This document shows positions 7,440-16,568 of a stretch of DNA of 64,000 nt, one piece after another. The notes beneath the pieces are model-generated. The model was not told the origin of the DNA and searched no databases. It worked only from the letters and a program-made list of their open reading frames with translations. Origin of the DNA: an uncultured Bacteroidales bacterium (lineage in GTDB: Bacteria; Bacteroidota; Bacteroidia; Bacteroidales; UBA1715); contig CALAUG010000031.1 in assembly GCA_937892155.1 (NCBI GenBank), positions 87,417 through 151,416 of the forward strand, given 5' to 3'. Each line of letters starts with the position of its first letter. Positions within the stretch are counted from its first letter, which is position 1. The position numbers were made by a program, and so were the translations under genes.

Positions 7440-7934
7440 TTAAAATAAATATCGTGCTGAAATCGTTGGCCAGAAAGCATTTAAGAAAACATCAGAATGG
7501 AAACAAACTCCATCACCAAAGTATGGACCTATTACTGGACGCAAGTCTGCAGATACCTGCAATGGGAACCAGAAATTATATTCCAAGCCAACCAAACCTG
7601 CAACACCAACGAAACAACCTAAATCTTCTGAACCCTGATGATAATGTTCATCCCAGACAAGGCCCAACGCACCTCCAACACCAGCATACCAGTTCCAATC
7701 ACCCTTAGGAGACCAATCTGGAGAGGCAAAAATCCAATTGTGAATTGCCGAAGCTTGAGCACCATCACCAAAATGCCACAAACCACCGTCAAACTCCCAG
7801 AAGTTTGTTCCACTTGCATTCATTTGATACGAAACCTCCAATGTGTTTGAAAGTCTTAAACCAATGGCTCTGTGTTGTGCCGTTGCAGCCAATGTACAAA
7901 GCGCTAGAAACGAAATTAATATTACCTTTTTCAT
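7440..7934 (-). CDS. Small outer-membrane beta-barrel protein, unknown function
   Basis: 164 residues. A signal peptide at 1-19 ends in TLAATAQ. The mature part has alternating hydrophobic and aromatic strands, many Gly and Trp residues (for example GDWNWYAGVGGALGLVW and FWFPLQVSADLRP), and ends in YLF with a C-terminal Phe, as in proteins folded by the BAM complex. An eight-stranded barrel is inferred. I do not recognise a named family. It lies 12 nt downstream of the DUF5723 gene and 9 nt upstream of the TerC/Alx gene, so all belong to one transcript. Confidence 0.75.
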   Translation of the reverse strand: MKKVILISFLALCTLAATAQHRAIGLRLSNTLEVSYQMNASGTNFWEFDGGLWHFGDGAQASAIHNWIFASPDWSPKGDWNWYAGVGGALGLVWDEHYHQGSEDLGCFVGVAGLVGLEYNFWFPLQVSADLRPVIGPYFGDGVCFHSDVFLNAFWPTISARYLF

Positions 7935-7946
7935 TTATCTAATTTT

Positions 7947-9476
7947 TTATTTATTACTAGATTTATATTGAGAATTATAAGGAACAAGAGCCTTATTTTT
8001 CTTCTTAGACTTATTCAATATTTCTGCATTATGATTAGCACCACTTCGAGAACCACTCTTAGCTTTATCAACACAACCAAACACCAAATTACACCCAAGT
8101 CTTACACTTAGAGAACGTGTATTTGCAGGAAATAATAAAGCACCTATAAGGTTATCCGAAACAAAGTACCATTGTATTGGTCCAGGATGTGCGGTGAGAC
8201 CAATGCCAATGTTGTTAAAATTACCATTTATATATGAGTAACTCAATGTGGCTGCTGTAAATTTAAACGGCTTGAAATTGGCACTTACAGTTAAAGATGG
8301 TCTAACTTTATGTGGTAAAAGTTCTACTTTTGCCAAAGCACCTAAAGAAATTCGCTTTGCAACCATATATTTAGCACCCAAATAGAATTTTGTTGGTAAC
8401 CATGTTATATATCCACCTTCTTCGTATGATATTTCTTTAAAATTTGAGAGAATAGAATCCATATCTATCACCTCATCAAAATTTGAGACATTCAAATCTG
8501 AAACTGTCACACCCTCAAAACGCATTGAATCCTCATCGTAGAAGCCAAATTTTGAAGATTTTTTATTCCATTTAATTGCCCCCAAATCCTCAACACTGAA
8601 ATAGCATGATAAGGAACTTGTAATATCTTTTGAAAAACCAAAATCCAACGCAAGACCGTAATTACCAATACCTGAAACATAATTTTTAACAATAGTTCCA
8701 AATGAATCATCGGTAAATTCAATATCATCCACATAACCCTCCTCATCTATAGCGACTTCCAACGGAAGATTCGTATTGATTTCGTATTGCGATTGAACAC
8801 GCAGATAATTTGTTTTCTCCGCTGTTGTAAGCAAGACATCCGACGAAGCAGTCTTTACACTCGCGACACCCAATAACAATTTCGCGCGTAAGCCTGCCGA
8901 AAATGTTTTTGAAAACTGCTGTTTATAGCCAAAAGCCAATTGATGATAGTACAAAACATTTAAACCTAATCCCGCAAAATCTGCATTTCGTACTTCCGAA
9001 TTTCCCTTTGCCGCCAATTCAAACAAAGATTTTGGCAAACCAATGTCACACGACATCTTTTCCGACAAATCAAATGCGAAAAATCCCGTTTTTCCTGTTC
9101 TAAATCCAAAATTCAACAAATCCAATTGGAAATCCGTAGACAAATAATTGACTTTTTTCAATTTATCCAAGAAATCATTAAGATTAGCTGTTGGATGCAA
9201 TGGAGTAATTAATGAATCGGCATATTCACCATCGCCATGAAAGATCACATCTCCATAATCAATCGGTGTATTAATTGACAACATTATTGATGGTGGAAGT
9301 TGTCCAAAAAACGGAACGAGCAAACCTCCTAAATAGAACTTACAATTTGGGGTCTGGGCTGGATTTATACGTGTAGACTGTGGCAAACGATCCATGAAAT
9401 ACATGGTATTATCTATCTGTGCCGAAACAGAGAGATAAGATAATAAAACTAGTATTGATACTATTATTCGCCGCAT
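7947..9476 (-). CDS. DUF5723-type outer-membrane protein
   Basis: 509 residues with a signal peptide at about 1-19 (ending VSA). The next residues include MDRLPQSTRINPAQTPNCKF, which resembles the NPA-type start of Bacteroidota outer-membrane barrels of the DUF5723/PorV/PorP kind. Repeated amphipathic strands follow (YHQLAFGYKQQFSKTFSAGLRAKLLLG), and a hydrophilic tail of about 35 residues rich in Ser, Lys and Asn ends the protein. The role is unknown. Its ATG overlaps the stop of the lipoprotein gene upstream (TAATG), indicating translational coupling and perhaps a complex with that lipoprotein. Confidence 0.75.
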   Translation of the reverse strand: MRRIIVSILVLLSYLSVSAQIDNTMYFMDRLPQSTRINPAQTPNCKFYLGGLLVPFFGQLPPSIMLSINTPIDYGDVIFHGDGEYADSLITPLHPTANLNDFLDKLKKVNYLSTDFQLDLLNFGFRTGKTGFFAFDLSEKMSCDIGLPKSLFELAAKGNSEVRNADFAGLGLNVLYYHQLAFGYKQQFSKTFSAGLRAKLLLGVASVKTASSDVLLTTAEKTNYLRVQSQYEINTNLPLEVAIDEEGYVDDIEFTDDSFGTIVKNYVSGIGNYGLALDFGFSKDITSSLSCYFSVEDLGAIKWNKKSSKFGFYDEDSMRFEGVTVSDLNVSNFDEVIDMDSILSNFKEISYEEGGYITWLPTKFYLGAKYMVAKRISLGALAKVELLPHKVRPSLTVSANFKPFKFTAATLSYSYINGNFNNIGIGLTAHPGPIQWYFVSDNLIGALLFPANTRSLSVRLGCNLVFGCVDKAKSGSRSGANHNAEILNKSKKKNKALVPYNSQYKSSNK

Positions 9477-11746
9477 TATTTACTTGTATATATAAATTTA
9501 CAATCCGCTGCAATATTAAATTTTAAGCCATAATAGGAATAAAAAATAACCGGTTGACTACCATTTTGTGCTGTTTCCAAAAATACTTCCACGCGAAGTT
9601 TGTTCGCTTGCAAAAAATTATCCAACAATGGTTCCCCTTTCTCCAGTGTTATTTCCTCTTCTGTATGTTTTTTCGAATCCCGTGCCACTTTTCCATTTGA
9701 ATCAACAGAGGCAGACTCCAACACAACCATATCCAATGTACCCAAATATTCTTTTCCTGCCTCACGGGTTGTATCTAAAAGAGACAACTTCATCGTTGCA
9801 TTTATTGGCAACTGATGTTCTGTATTTACATACAAACGTACACGCTCTATCATTGATAAATCACCCAAATCTGACATATCCAAAGGAACATCTTCCTGCA
9901 AAACAAAATTCTTTGCAGACAAATTCAACGGCAGTTCTATAGAGACACCCAATTTTGCCGTACCCTTATTTGACACACAGTTAAATATTGGCTCTCCCGC
10001 CGGAATATCCGTATTAATATGGAACGTTCCTGAGTAATCTATTTTCTTTGGCATCAATTTCACGAAATCGACAATATTCGACGTATTTTTATTCAACAAT
10101 ATTGAAGAAATTGTTGACTGACCAGTCTGAACAGATTCACAACTTGGACGTGAAACACCTATCTTGTTATTGTATCCTTCAAATAAATTTACCGACTTCC
10201 CCTTTTCATCTTTTCCTACAAGATTTAATTCCAAATCTCCGCCAATTCCCACTGGGTTATAAAAATTCACATTGACTTTAGGATCATACAAGACAAGGGA
10301 TTCCACACTCATAAAGTCACCTAAATAGTCTGACAAATTAAAATCCAATTCATCATGAAATAAATCTTGGTCAAATTGACCTAAATCACCCTCCGCATAG
10401 GCAAAGAATATACTATCGGTATTAGTTATGTCAACACGAATATATTGCTCTGGTCCGAATTCAAGCATACCACCTGTTGTATGCACTCTATAGGCAATAT
10501 TTATTGGCAATGAATTATATGGTTGTTCTGGATTTTGAGTCAGATCTATATTGCAATTATTTAACAACCAATCATTTGAATAATGAGGTTTAGAATTTGT
10601 CATTGCAGCATATTTACGTATTGGCGTTACCCCCAACGAATCCACGGTAGGAAATTCTGCGATGAACTCTGTCGCAATACCCATTGTAGATTCTATCTCA
10701 TAATGAAAAGCTCCTTTTGCAACCAAAACTTGAAATAATTTACGATCTAAATCCTCGTCACGAAACGTAACATATTGAGTATAATCGGCACGAAGTTCTT
10801 GTGCAGGAACGTAAGCTTTACCAGAATACGCAACAAGATTTGTCATTTCAACATTGAGTAACAACCCTTGATCATCCAAACTTGGAATCTGTACATTTTG
10901 AGCCTGACCAATTCGCAAATTTTTAAAACTAAAATAGAAATCACTGTGCAAATAAGAAGAATCCGCTTGGAACGACTGCTTTTGCGGTCCTCCTTGACTA
11001 ATCCAACTTGGGAAACCAGAATAATCAAATGTTCCAAATTCTACATAATTTCCTTTTTTATCATACGAACCAATAACAACATCGCAATAAAAATTCAAAC
11101 CGCTTGAATTCGTACACGACAATGTAATTGTGCCCGATTTCAATACAATGTACTCAAATACGTCCTTTACATTTACTTCTTTACCGAAATTCGCTATCAC
11201 GAAACTTTTAACCGATTCTGGAATTTCACCAATAGGATATTTTTTTTCTGTTATTGCTGTTTTTTCATCAACATTGACAAGCAAAGGATTTGAAGCGACC
11301 GCATTTACATAATCATTATAATCGTCTGTACTAAAATTATCCTGCAGCAATTCCCTCAATGTCACAAACCCAATCGGAAACGATACATTACCAATTTCCA
11401 CAGGTTTTAAATATACCGTTGTGTCATAAGGATCAATTATTGGTAAATGCATAACGTCAACTATGCGAGCTGTATCAATCACATATTTAAACTGAATGAC
11501 CTTATCTTCATCACTACTACCATAGCCAAGATCTTTTTCGCTCACATATTCCAACGTATCTTGTTTCTCTTTGGCAAGATTTGCCAACGTCAAATCTGCC
11601 GTTGCAATTGGCAATGCCAATGCTGGATTCCATTCAATTTGATCTGAAAATTTTTCCTCTAATTCAAAATTATCTTTTAGACACGAGGTAAAAAACAACA
11701 AAGACATTGTTAGGCTGACAACGAGTATGTTAAATATCTTTTTCAT
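9476..11746 (-). CDS. Large lipoprotein of unknown function
   Basis: 756 residues. The lipobox is LLFFTSC with the lipidated Cys22, followed by an acidic stretch (LKDNFELEEKFSDQ). The mature protein is beta-rich with several repeating strand patterns and ends in a short strand-like segment (YYGLKFNIAADCKFIYTSK). The early sequence IEWNPALALPIATADLTLANL recurs in my memory of conserved Bacteroidota lipoproteins but I cannot name a family. It sits 5 nt after the 920-residue gene and shares a TAATG overlap with the DUF5723 gene, so the three are made together. Surface or outer-membrane location is likely but not shown. Confidence 0.7.
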   Translation of the reverse strand: MKKIFNILVVSLTMSLLFFTSCLKDNFELEEKFSDQIEWNPALALPIATADLTLANLAKEKQDTLEYVSEKDLGYGSSDEDKVIQFKYVIDTARIVDVMHLPIIDPYDTTVYLKPVEIGNVSFPIGFVTLRELLQDNFSTDDYNDYVNAVASNPLLVNVDEKTAITEKKYPIGEIPESVKSFVIANFGKEVNVKDVFEYIVLKSGTITLSCTNSSGLNFYCDVVIGSYDKKGNYVEFGTFDYSGFPSWISQGGPQKQSFQADSSYLHSDFYFSFKNLRIGQAQNVQIPSLDDQGLLLNVEMTNLVAYSGKAYVPAQELRADYTQYVTFRDEDLDRKLFQVLVAKGAFHYEIESTMGIATEFIAEFPTVDSLGVTPIRKYAAMTNSKPHYSNDWLLNNCNIDLTQNPEQPYNSLPINIAYRVHTTGGMLEFGPEQYIRVDITNTDSIFFAYAEGDLGQFDQDLFHDELDFNLSDYLGDFMSVESLVLYDPKVNVNFYNPVGIGGDLELNLVGKDEKGKSVNLFEGYNNKIGVSRPSCESVQTGQSTISSILLNKNTSNIVDFVKLMPKKIDYSGTFHINTDIPAGEPIFNCVSNKGTAKLGVSIELPLNLSAKNFVLQEDVPLDMSDLGDLSMIERVRLYVNTEHQLPINATMKLSLLDTTREAGKEYLGTLDMVVLESASVDSNGKVARDSKKHTEEEITLEKGEPLLDNFLQANKLRVEVFLETAQNGSQPVIFYSYYGLKFNIAADCKFIYTSK

Positions 11747-11751
11747 CCGCT

Positions 11752-14514
11752 CTAATTTCTCATTGAATAATAATACAACAAATTATTTTCACCACCAACA
11801 ATTAATTCTATATCTTTTTGATTCTTTCTATTTAAAGTAAAATCAAAATTAGAAGAAGCATCCAACGGAAATCCCTTATAAAGCGTTCCTTCTGAATTGA
11901 AGAAAAATATTTTTTTATCGTCATCACTCATTACGCCAATTCCAATTCCTTTCATCATTGGCTTCACAAACGGATTTTTCAAATTGCAATTTGCTGAATA
12001 TGAGAATAGACGTTTAAAATTCTGAGAATATACTTCAATTTTATTATCATCAACAAACAAATAATCGCCATTACCATCAGCATCAAAATCAGCTTTCATA
12101 AAATAATGATTTTCTGAATGGCTTCCACAGGCTGATGAAGTCTGAACAGTACCATCTGTATATATTTCCTTGATTTTCCCATCAACATCGGTAGTAATAA
12201 ACTTAGACAAGGTAGAATCCGCACCAAATTCAAACTCTATTTTTGCATTTGGAGCTTTTTCTATCACTTCATCTACGGGTATACGAATATCGCCTCTTCT
12301 GTTCACGATGTAAATATGATACTGGTCGGCATAAACAATATAATCCTTCCCATCATCAACGAAATGCTGCAATGGCATTGAAACAACCCTCTCTGAGGTA
12401 GCCTGCCAATTTATAGAATTCCAAAGTCCGTCTTCTAGAGAAAATAGTTTTATACTCAGATCACTACATGGTACGGCGATTCTATATTTTTTTAAGTTAT
12501 CATAATCAAATACCGCTATTGGTGCGGTTGCCACCGACGAAAGTGAGATTGGGAAATTACCAACTTTGTTACCATTTCTGTCAATAAGATATATCGTATG
12601 TTCCGTATTAAACAAATATTGTATTTTCTTGTTATTCAACACGTCTACAAAATGAATGTCTCCCATAATAGGGCCATCCAATTCCACACCCTGTCCCCAC
12701 AAACATCTTCCTGTTTCATTATCAATCAACAACAAAGTATTTGACGCATCCTGAATCAATGTCAAACTTTCATCTTTATGAGATATAAACATCGTTGGTT
12801 TTCCAACAATTGAAGAATCCATAGATGATTTCCATTCTATCTCTGGTGTATCCTGCTTTATTGATTCCAAAGAGACATAAATATCGTTGTACAAAACCTT
12901 TGCATTATCAGCAACAATTTGATAGGATACGGCATTCATATTTTTTAAATCGTCCAAATAAGGTGTAACCGTTGACCAAGTTTTTTCTTCAAACAAATTT
13001 TTAATCAGCTCCAATGAATGAGGGACAGAAACATAAGCATACATTGAATACGAACGCTTAACATTGTCGTCAAAACGTCCATAATTAGGATTGGATGTCA
13101 ATAGTTTACCCTTTTCTTTATCCGACAAAAATGTTTTTAACGATAAATCAGAATTAGCAAAAACCATATAGGAATCAACGAAAGCAACATATTTCGCCGA
13201 CAATTTAGAAAAGACATCGCCAAATAAAATCTGCGGTATTTTCAATACAGGAGATTCATAAATAGTGTAATCGCCATACGGCATCATATTGATTGAGCTA
13301 TTTGAAGAAGCTTGCACCATTTCCTTCCATTCTGCTTCAACTTGTTTAGGTGCATTAATCTTTAAAACCCCGTACACATTTTCATACAAATCATTTGTTG
13401 AAGATGGCGTCATCACAAGAGCGAACTCGTTATCAAGCCATGAATACAACAAATTTGCAGCATCACCCTTCTTTGACGGCAGATTTTTATTCAATGAACT
13501 TACATTTTTCTGATACGAATTAAAGTAACTATTTTTTATTAGGTATTTTTCATATTGTTTTTTAAACGTCTGAACATCACTTAAAGCAAAAGCCACAAAA
13601 TAATTTGTTGATGAAGGCAGCACCGAGACAATATCTCCTCGTAAAGACTGTTGTTCTTTAAACAAATCAAAATATTCCCCTCCCATACTAAGAGAGTCTG
13701 TTGTTATGTACCCTACCAGATGGAATGATGATTTCGCCTTTTTAGACATATCCAAATCAAGTCCACACCAACTAGCCTTGTTTGGAAACTTTCTGTGACT
13801 TTCCACCAATTCCGAAGAAGCTATCTGCTGAAATATATCAGCAGTTCTATCCAAATGCATATAGAACTTAACATCTTTAGAATTTTTAGATTCTATCCTT
13901 TTAAAACTCTCATCATCATACAAATTCCCTTCCGAATGGCATTTCATTGCCGATTCAATAAAAACTCTTGATTCACTTATCAGCACATTATTTTCATATT
14001 CTGCAATAGAAATCGTACCTCTTTCCGAAGTTTGCTCTTGATAGGTGTAAATAGCAACTTTTTTATCAAAATTTGTTATTTCTGGATTTGAAACATTATA
14101 AGCAGATTCCAATATTTCCTTTACCATTGAAAACTGTTCTTTGCCCAACGAGATGACAAACAAATAATCCAACTTGTTAACTCCAATCTTCTTCGTCACG
14201 CACAACAACTGGCATGAAGAAATGGGCTCATATTGCGGATTTGATTGAATTACGGAATCAAGTTTTGTAACCAACCATTTACTTTTTTTGAAAACAGGGA
14301 ATTGAGCGACACATTCAACTATATGTTTTTCAGACAAGCAAATCTTTGAAGCATCAGAAATTTGAGGGAAATCAACGACAACGGCAACATCATTAGGTAC
14401 GACTTTGTAGGTATTGTTTGGAACGACTTTTATTTTCATCATAAACGTCGTCAAAAACACGATTATTCCAACTACACAAAGTAAGATAATTGCTATAATA
14501 ACCTTCTTCTGCAT
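11752..14514 (-). CDS. Membrane-anchored 920-aa protein with DUF3352-like and beta-propeller-like parts
   Basis: One hydrophobic segment at about 5-27 follows MQKK; there is no signal cleavage site, so a single-pass anchor with a large periplasmic domain is expected. The first about 550 residues are mixed alpha/beta and resemble DUF3352-type proteins. From about 590 on, short repeating strands (LLLIDNETGRCLWGQG, HTIYLIDRNGNKVGNFP, KADFDADGNGDYLFVDD) look like an FG-GAP or quinoprotein-type propeller with an Asp-rich calcium-like loop. It is the first gene of the operon that runs to the DNA glycosylase, with a promoter motif at 14533-14540. No enzymatic motif was recognised. Confidence 0.65.
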   Translation of the reverse strand: MQKKVIIAIILLCVVGIIVFLTTFMMKIKVVPNNTYKVVPNDVAVVVDFPQISDASKICLSEKHIVECVAQFPVFKKSKWLVTKLDSVIQSNPQYEPISSCQLLCVTKKIGVNKLDYLFVISLGKEQFSMVKEILESAYNVSNPEITNFDKKVAIYTYQEQTSERGTISIAEYENNVLISESRVFIESAMKCHSEGNLYDDESFKRIESKNSKDVKFYMHLDRTADIFQQIASSELVESHRKFPNKASWCGLDLDMSKKAKSSFHLVGYITTDSLSMGGEYFDLFKEQQSLRGDIVSVLPSSTNYFVAFALSDVQTFKKQYEKYLIKNSYFNSYQKNVSSLNKNLPSKKGDAANLLYSWLDNEFALVMTPSSTNDLYENVYGVLKINAPKQVEAEWKEMVQASSNSSINMMPYGDYTIYESPVLKIPQILFGDVFSKLSAKYVAFVDSYMVFANSDLSLKTFLSDKEKGKLLTSNPNYGRFDDNVKRSYSMYAYVSVPHSLELIKNLFEEKTWSTVTPYLDDLKNMNAVSYQIVADNAKVLYNDIYVSLESIKQDTPEIEWKSSMDSSIVGKPTMFISHKDESLTLIQDASNTLLLIDNETGRCLWGQGVELDGPIMGDIHFVDVLNNKKIQYLFNTEHTIYLIDRNGNKVGNFPISLSSVATAPIAVFDYDNLKKYRIAVPCSDLSIKLFSLEDGLWNSINWQATSERVVSMPLQHFVDDGKDYIVYADQYHIYIVNRRGDIRIPVDEVIEKAPNAKIEFEFGADSTLSKFITTDVDGKIKEIYTDGTVQTSSACGSHSENHYFMKADFDADGNGDYLFVDDNKIEVYSQNFKRLFSYSANCNLKNPFVKPMMKGIGIGVMSDDDKKIFFFNSEGTLYKGFPLDASSNFDFTLNRKNQKDIELIVGGENNLLYYYSMRN

Positions 14515-14532
14515 ATAACATGTATTACCCTA

Positions 14533-14540
14533 CAAATGTA
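14533..14540 (-). promoter_or_regulatory. -7 promoter element of the 14.5-5.6 kb operon
   Basis: TACATTTG on the minus strand, 18 nt upstream of the ATG at 14514. It fits TAnnTTTG; a clear -33 element was not seen. Confidence 0.5.
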
Positions 14541-14570
14541 CAAAATAGATTGTGGATTTTTACGATAAAA

Positions 14571-14603
14571 AAAAAATTCATAGAAAATATCTATGAATTT
14601 TTT
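14571..14603 (-). terminator. Terminator of the nucleotide-sugar dehydrogenase gene
   Basis: A perfect 14-bp inverted repeat (AAAAAATTCATAGA / TCTATGAATTTTTT) with a 5-nt loop. It stands 24 nt past the stop of the dehydrogenase and ends in a T-run on the minus strand. Confidence 0.85.
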
Positions 14604-14626
14604 ATTGATTATGGTATAGATATTTA

Positions 14627-15889
14627 TTATAATCTTCCGTCGACCATATTTCTTGGCAAAATGCCCTTCACATCAAATATGATACTTTTATCCTTCAACA
14701 ACTGTTTAACATCCATTGTAAGGAATTGCTGATGTGCAACTGACACTATAGCGGCATCAAATTTCTCCACCGGAATCTCATTAACTACAGAAACACCATA
14801 TTCTTTTTGAACAATCGCAGGATTTGCCCATGGATCATAAATAGTTATATGGACATTGTATTCATTCAAGGCCCTATATATATCTATAACTCTTGAATTT
14901 CTAACATCAGGACAATTTTCCTTGAAAGTAAATCCTAATATCACGATATTACTTCCAAGCACCTGTATACCCTTTTTCAGCATCAATTTAATTGTTTGAC
15001 TTGCCACATATTCGCCCATTCCATCATTCATTCTGCGACCAGCCAAAATAATTTCTGGGTTATATCCATGTCGTTGGGCACATTGAGCCAAATAATACGG
15101 ATCAACTCCTATACAGTGACCACCCACAAGTCCTGGTTTGAATGGCAAGAAATTCCATTTCGTTGAAGCTGCCTCCAACACATCGTTTGTATCAATACCC
15201 AAAGTGGAAAATATTTTTGATAATTCATTTACAAACGCAATGTTTATATCCCGCTGAGAATTCTCAATAACTTTTGCAGCCTCTGCAACTTTCATTGTCG
15301 GAGCTAAATGAGTTCCTGCCTCTATAACCGATGCATAAACTTCATTCACTTTCTTTCCAATTTCTGGAGTTGAACCCGATGTGACCTTCTTTATCTTCTC
15401 TACAGTGTGTAATTTATCTCCTGGATTAATTCTTTCCGGAGAATACCCTGCAAAAAAATCTACATTGAATTTTAAACCAGAAACTCTTTCCACCACAGGT
15501 ATACATTCCTCTTCGGTAACACCAGGATACACCGTCGATTCGTAAACGACAACATCTCCCTTGCTGATTACCTTTCCCACTGTTGTACTCGCGCCATACA
15601 ATGGAGTTAAATCTGGATTATTATTTATGTCAACTGGAGTAGGAACAGCGACAATGTAAAAATTACAATCTCTGATTTCATCTATATTTGAAGTACATAC
15701 GAAACCATTTTTTAGTGCTGACTGCAACAATTCATCACTTACCTCCAATGTCGCGTCGTGCCCTGCCATCAAGGCATCAACGCGTGATTGGTTCATATCG
15801 AAACCTACTGTTTTATACTTGGTTGAGAATAAACGAGCTAAAGGCAATCCGACATAACCCAAACCAATCACACAAATTTTTGTTTCCAT
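14627..15889 (-). CDS. Nucleotide-sugar 6-dehydrogenase (TviB/WbpO-like)
   Basis: 420 residues. It oxidises a UDP-N-acetylhexosamine (GlcNAc or GalNAc type) to the uronic acid with two NAD+, supplying surface polysaccharides. The NAD-binding motif is VIGLGYVGLPLA at 7-18. The catalytic Cys259 is in GLVGGHCIGVDPYYLA, and the C-terminal substrate domain contains GFTFKENCPDVRNSRV near 317-332. The sequence belongs to the Vi antigen TviB/VipA branch rather than to UDP-glucose dehydrogenase. No other polysaccharide gene is adjacent, so it acts with a locus elsewhere; a glycosyltransferase lies 30 kb away at 45.5 kb. It has its own terminator. Confidence 0.92.
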   Translation of the reverse strand: METKICVIGLGYVGLPLARLFSTKYKTVGFDMNQSRVDALMAGHDATLEVSDELLQSALKNGFVCTSNIDEIRDCNFYIVAVPTPVDINNNPDLTPLYGASTTVGKVISKGDVVVYESTVYPGVTEEECIPVVERVSGLKFNVDFFAGYSPERINPGDKLHTVEKIKKVTSGSTPEIGKKVNEVYASVIEAGTHLAPTMKVAEAAKVIENSQRDINIAFVNELSKIFSTLGIDTNDVLEAASTKWNFLPFKPGLVGGHCIGVDPYYLAQCAQRHGYNPEIILAGRRMNDGMGEYVASQTIKLMLKKGIQVLGSNIVILGFTFKENCPDVRNSRVIDIYRALNEYNVHITIYDPWANPAIVQKEYGVSVVNEIPVEKFDAAIVSVAHQQFLTMDVKQLLKDKSIIFDVKGILPRNMVDGRL

Positions 15890-15934
15890 TTTGTTTTTAT
15901 TTGGTGGAATAAAATTTTATTTTCACATCAACAA

Positions 15935-16534
15935 TTATTTTTGTTTAGCTTTCAATTGTTCCAAGATGTTCTTTTGGGCATCTTTTTCTTTCTCAGCATC
16001 TTGTATTGCCTTTTCGGTGTTCTTAAGATCTTTTTCCAAACTTGCCTTTTTGTCTAGCAGTTTTTCATATTCTTTCTGTGCCTTTTCGCAAACCTTTGTT
16101 TGTTCTTCGATTTGATACTGCAATTCTAATGCTTTTATATCCGTAATCAAGCCCACCATATATTTCTTGATACATTGTTCTTCGTCATCTCCTGATATTA
16201 CGAAATTTCCATTTTCGCGAGCCACAAAAATGGTTAATGTTGCAGATTTTCCGTTACCATCAACTTTAGTATAAATATCGCAATTTGACACACACATACT
16301 AGAATATGTAGTTTTTGCATACAAAGTCATTGCTCCCGCAGATTTTCCCTTTAATTTATCTGCTTTAAAACGATTTGTCACCGCTTCGTCAACCAACTTC
16401 TTTGAATAATCCAAAGGCATTACGAAAGCTGGTTTCAACTCTTTATTAAAGGCCTCGTTTGACATATTTACCACTTGTGCATTTGCAAGAACAGCAAAAG
16501 CAACACTTACACCGAACAACAATAATTTTTTCAT
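15935..16534 (-). CDS. Exported protein with C-terminal coiled coil
   Basis: 199 residues. A signal peptide at 1-19 ends in LANAQ. Residues about 20-140 form a compact mixed domain with Cys residues in SMCVSNCDIYT, and about 140-199 form a continuous coiled coil rich in Lys, Glu and Gln. A periplasmic protein that binds another coiled-coil partner or peptidoglycan is possible. I do not recognise a family. The promoter motif lies at 16561-16568, within 8 nt of the murA stop, so this gene has its own start site. Confidence 0.7.
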   Translation of the reverse strand: MKKLLLFGVSVAFAVLANAQVVNMSNEAFNKELKPAFVMPLDYSKKLVDEAVTNRFKADKLKGKSAGAMTLYAKTTYSSMCVSNCDIYTKVDGNGKSATLTIFVARENGNFVISGDDEEQCIKKYMVGLITDIKALELQYQIEEQTKVCEKAQKEYEKLLDKKASLEKDLKNTEKAIQDAEKEKDAQKNILEQLKAKQK

Positions 16535-16560
16535 AATTCTATATCTTTAAATTTCTAGCA

Positions 16561-16568
16561 CAAATATA
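16561..16568 (-). promoter_or_regulatory. -7 promoter element of the coiled-coil protein gene
   Basis: TATATTTG (minus strand), 26 nt from the ATG, placed directly after the murA stop codon (16569-16571). Confidence 0.6.
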
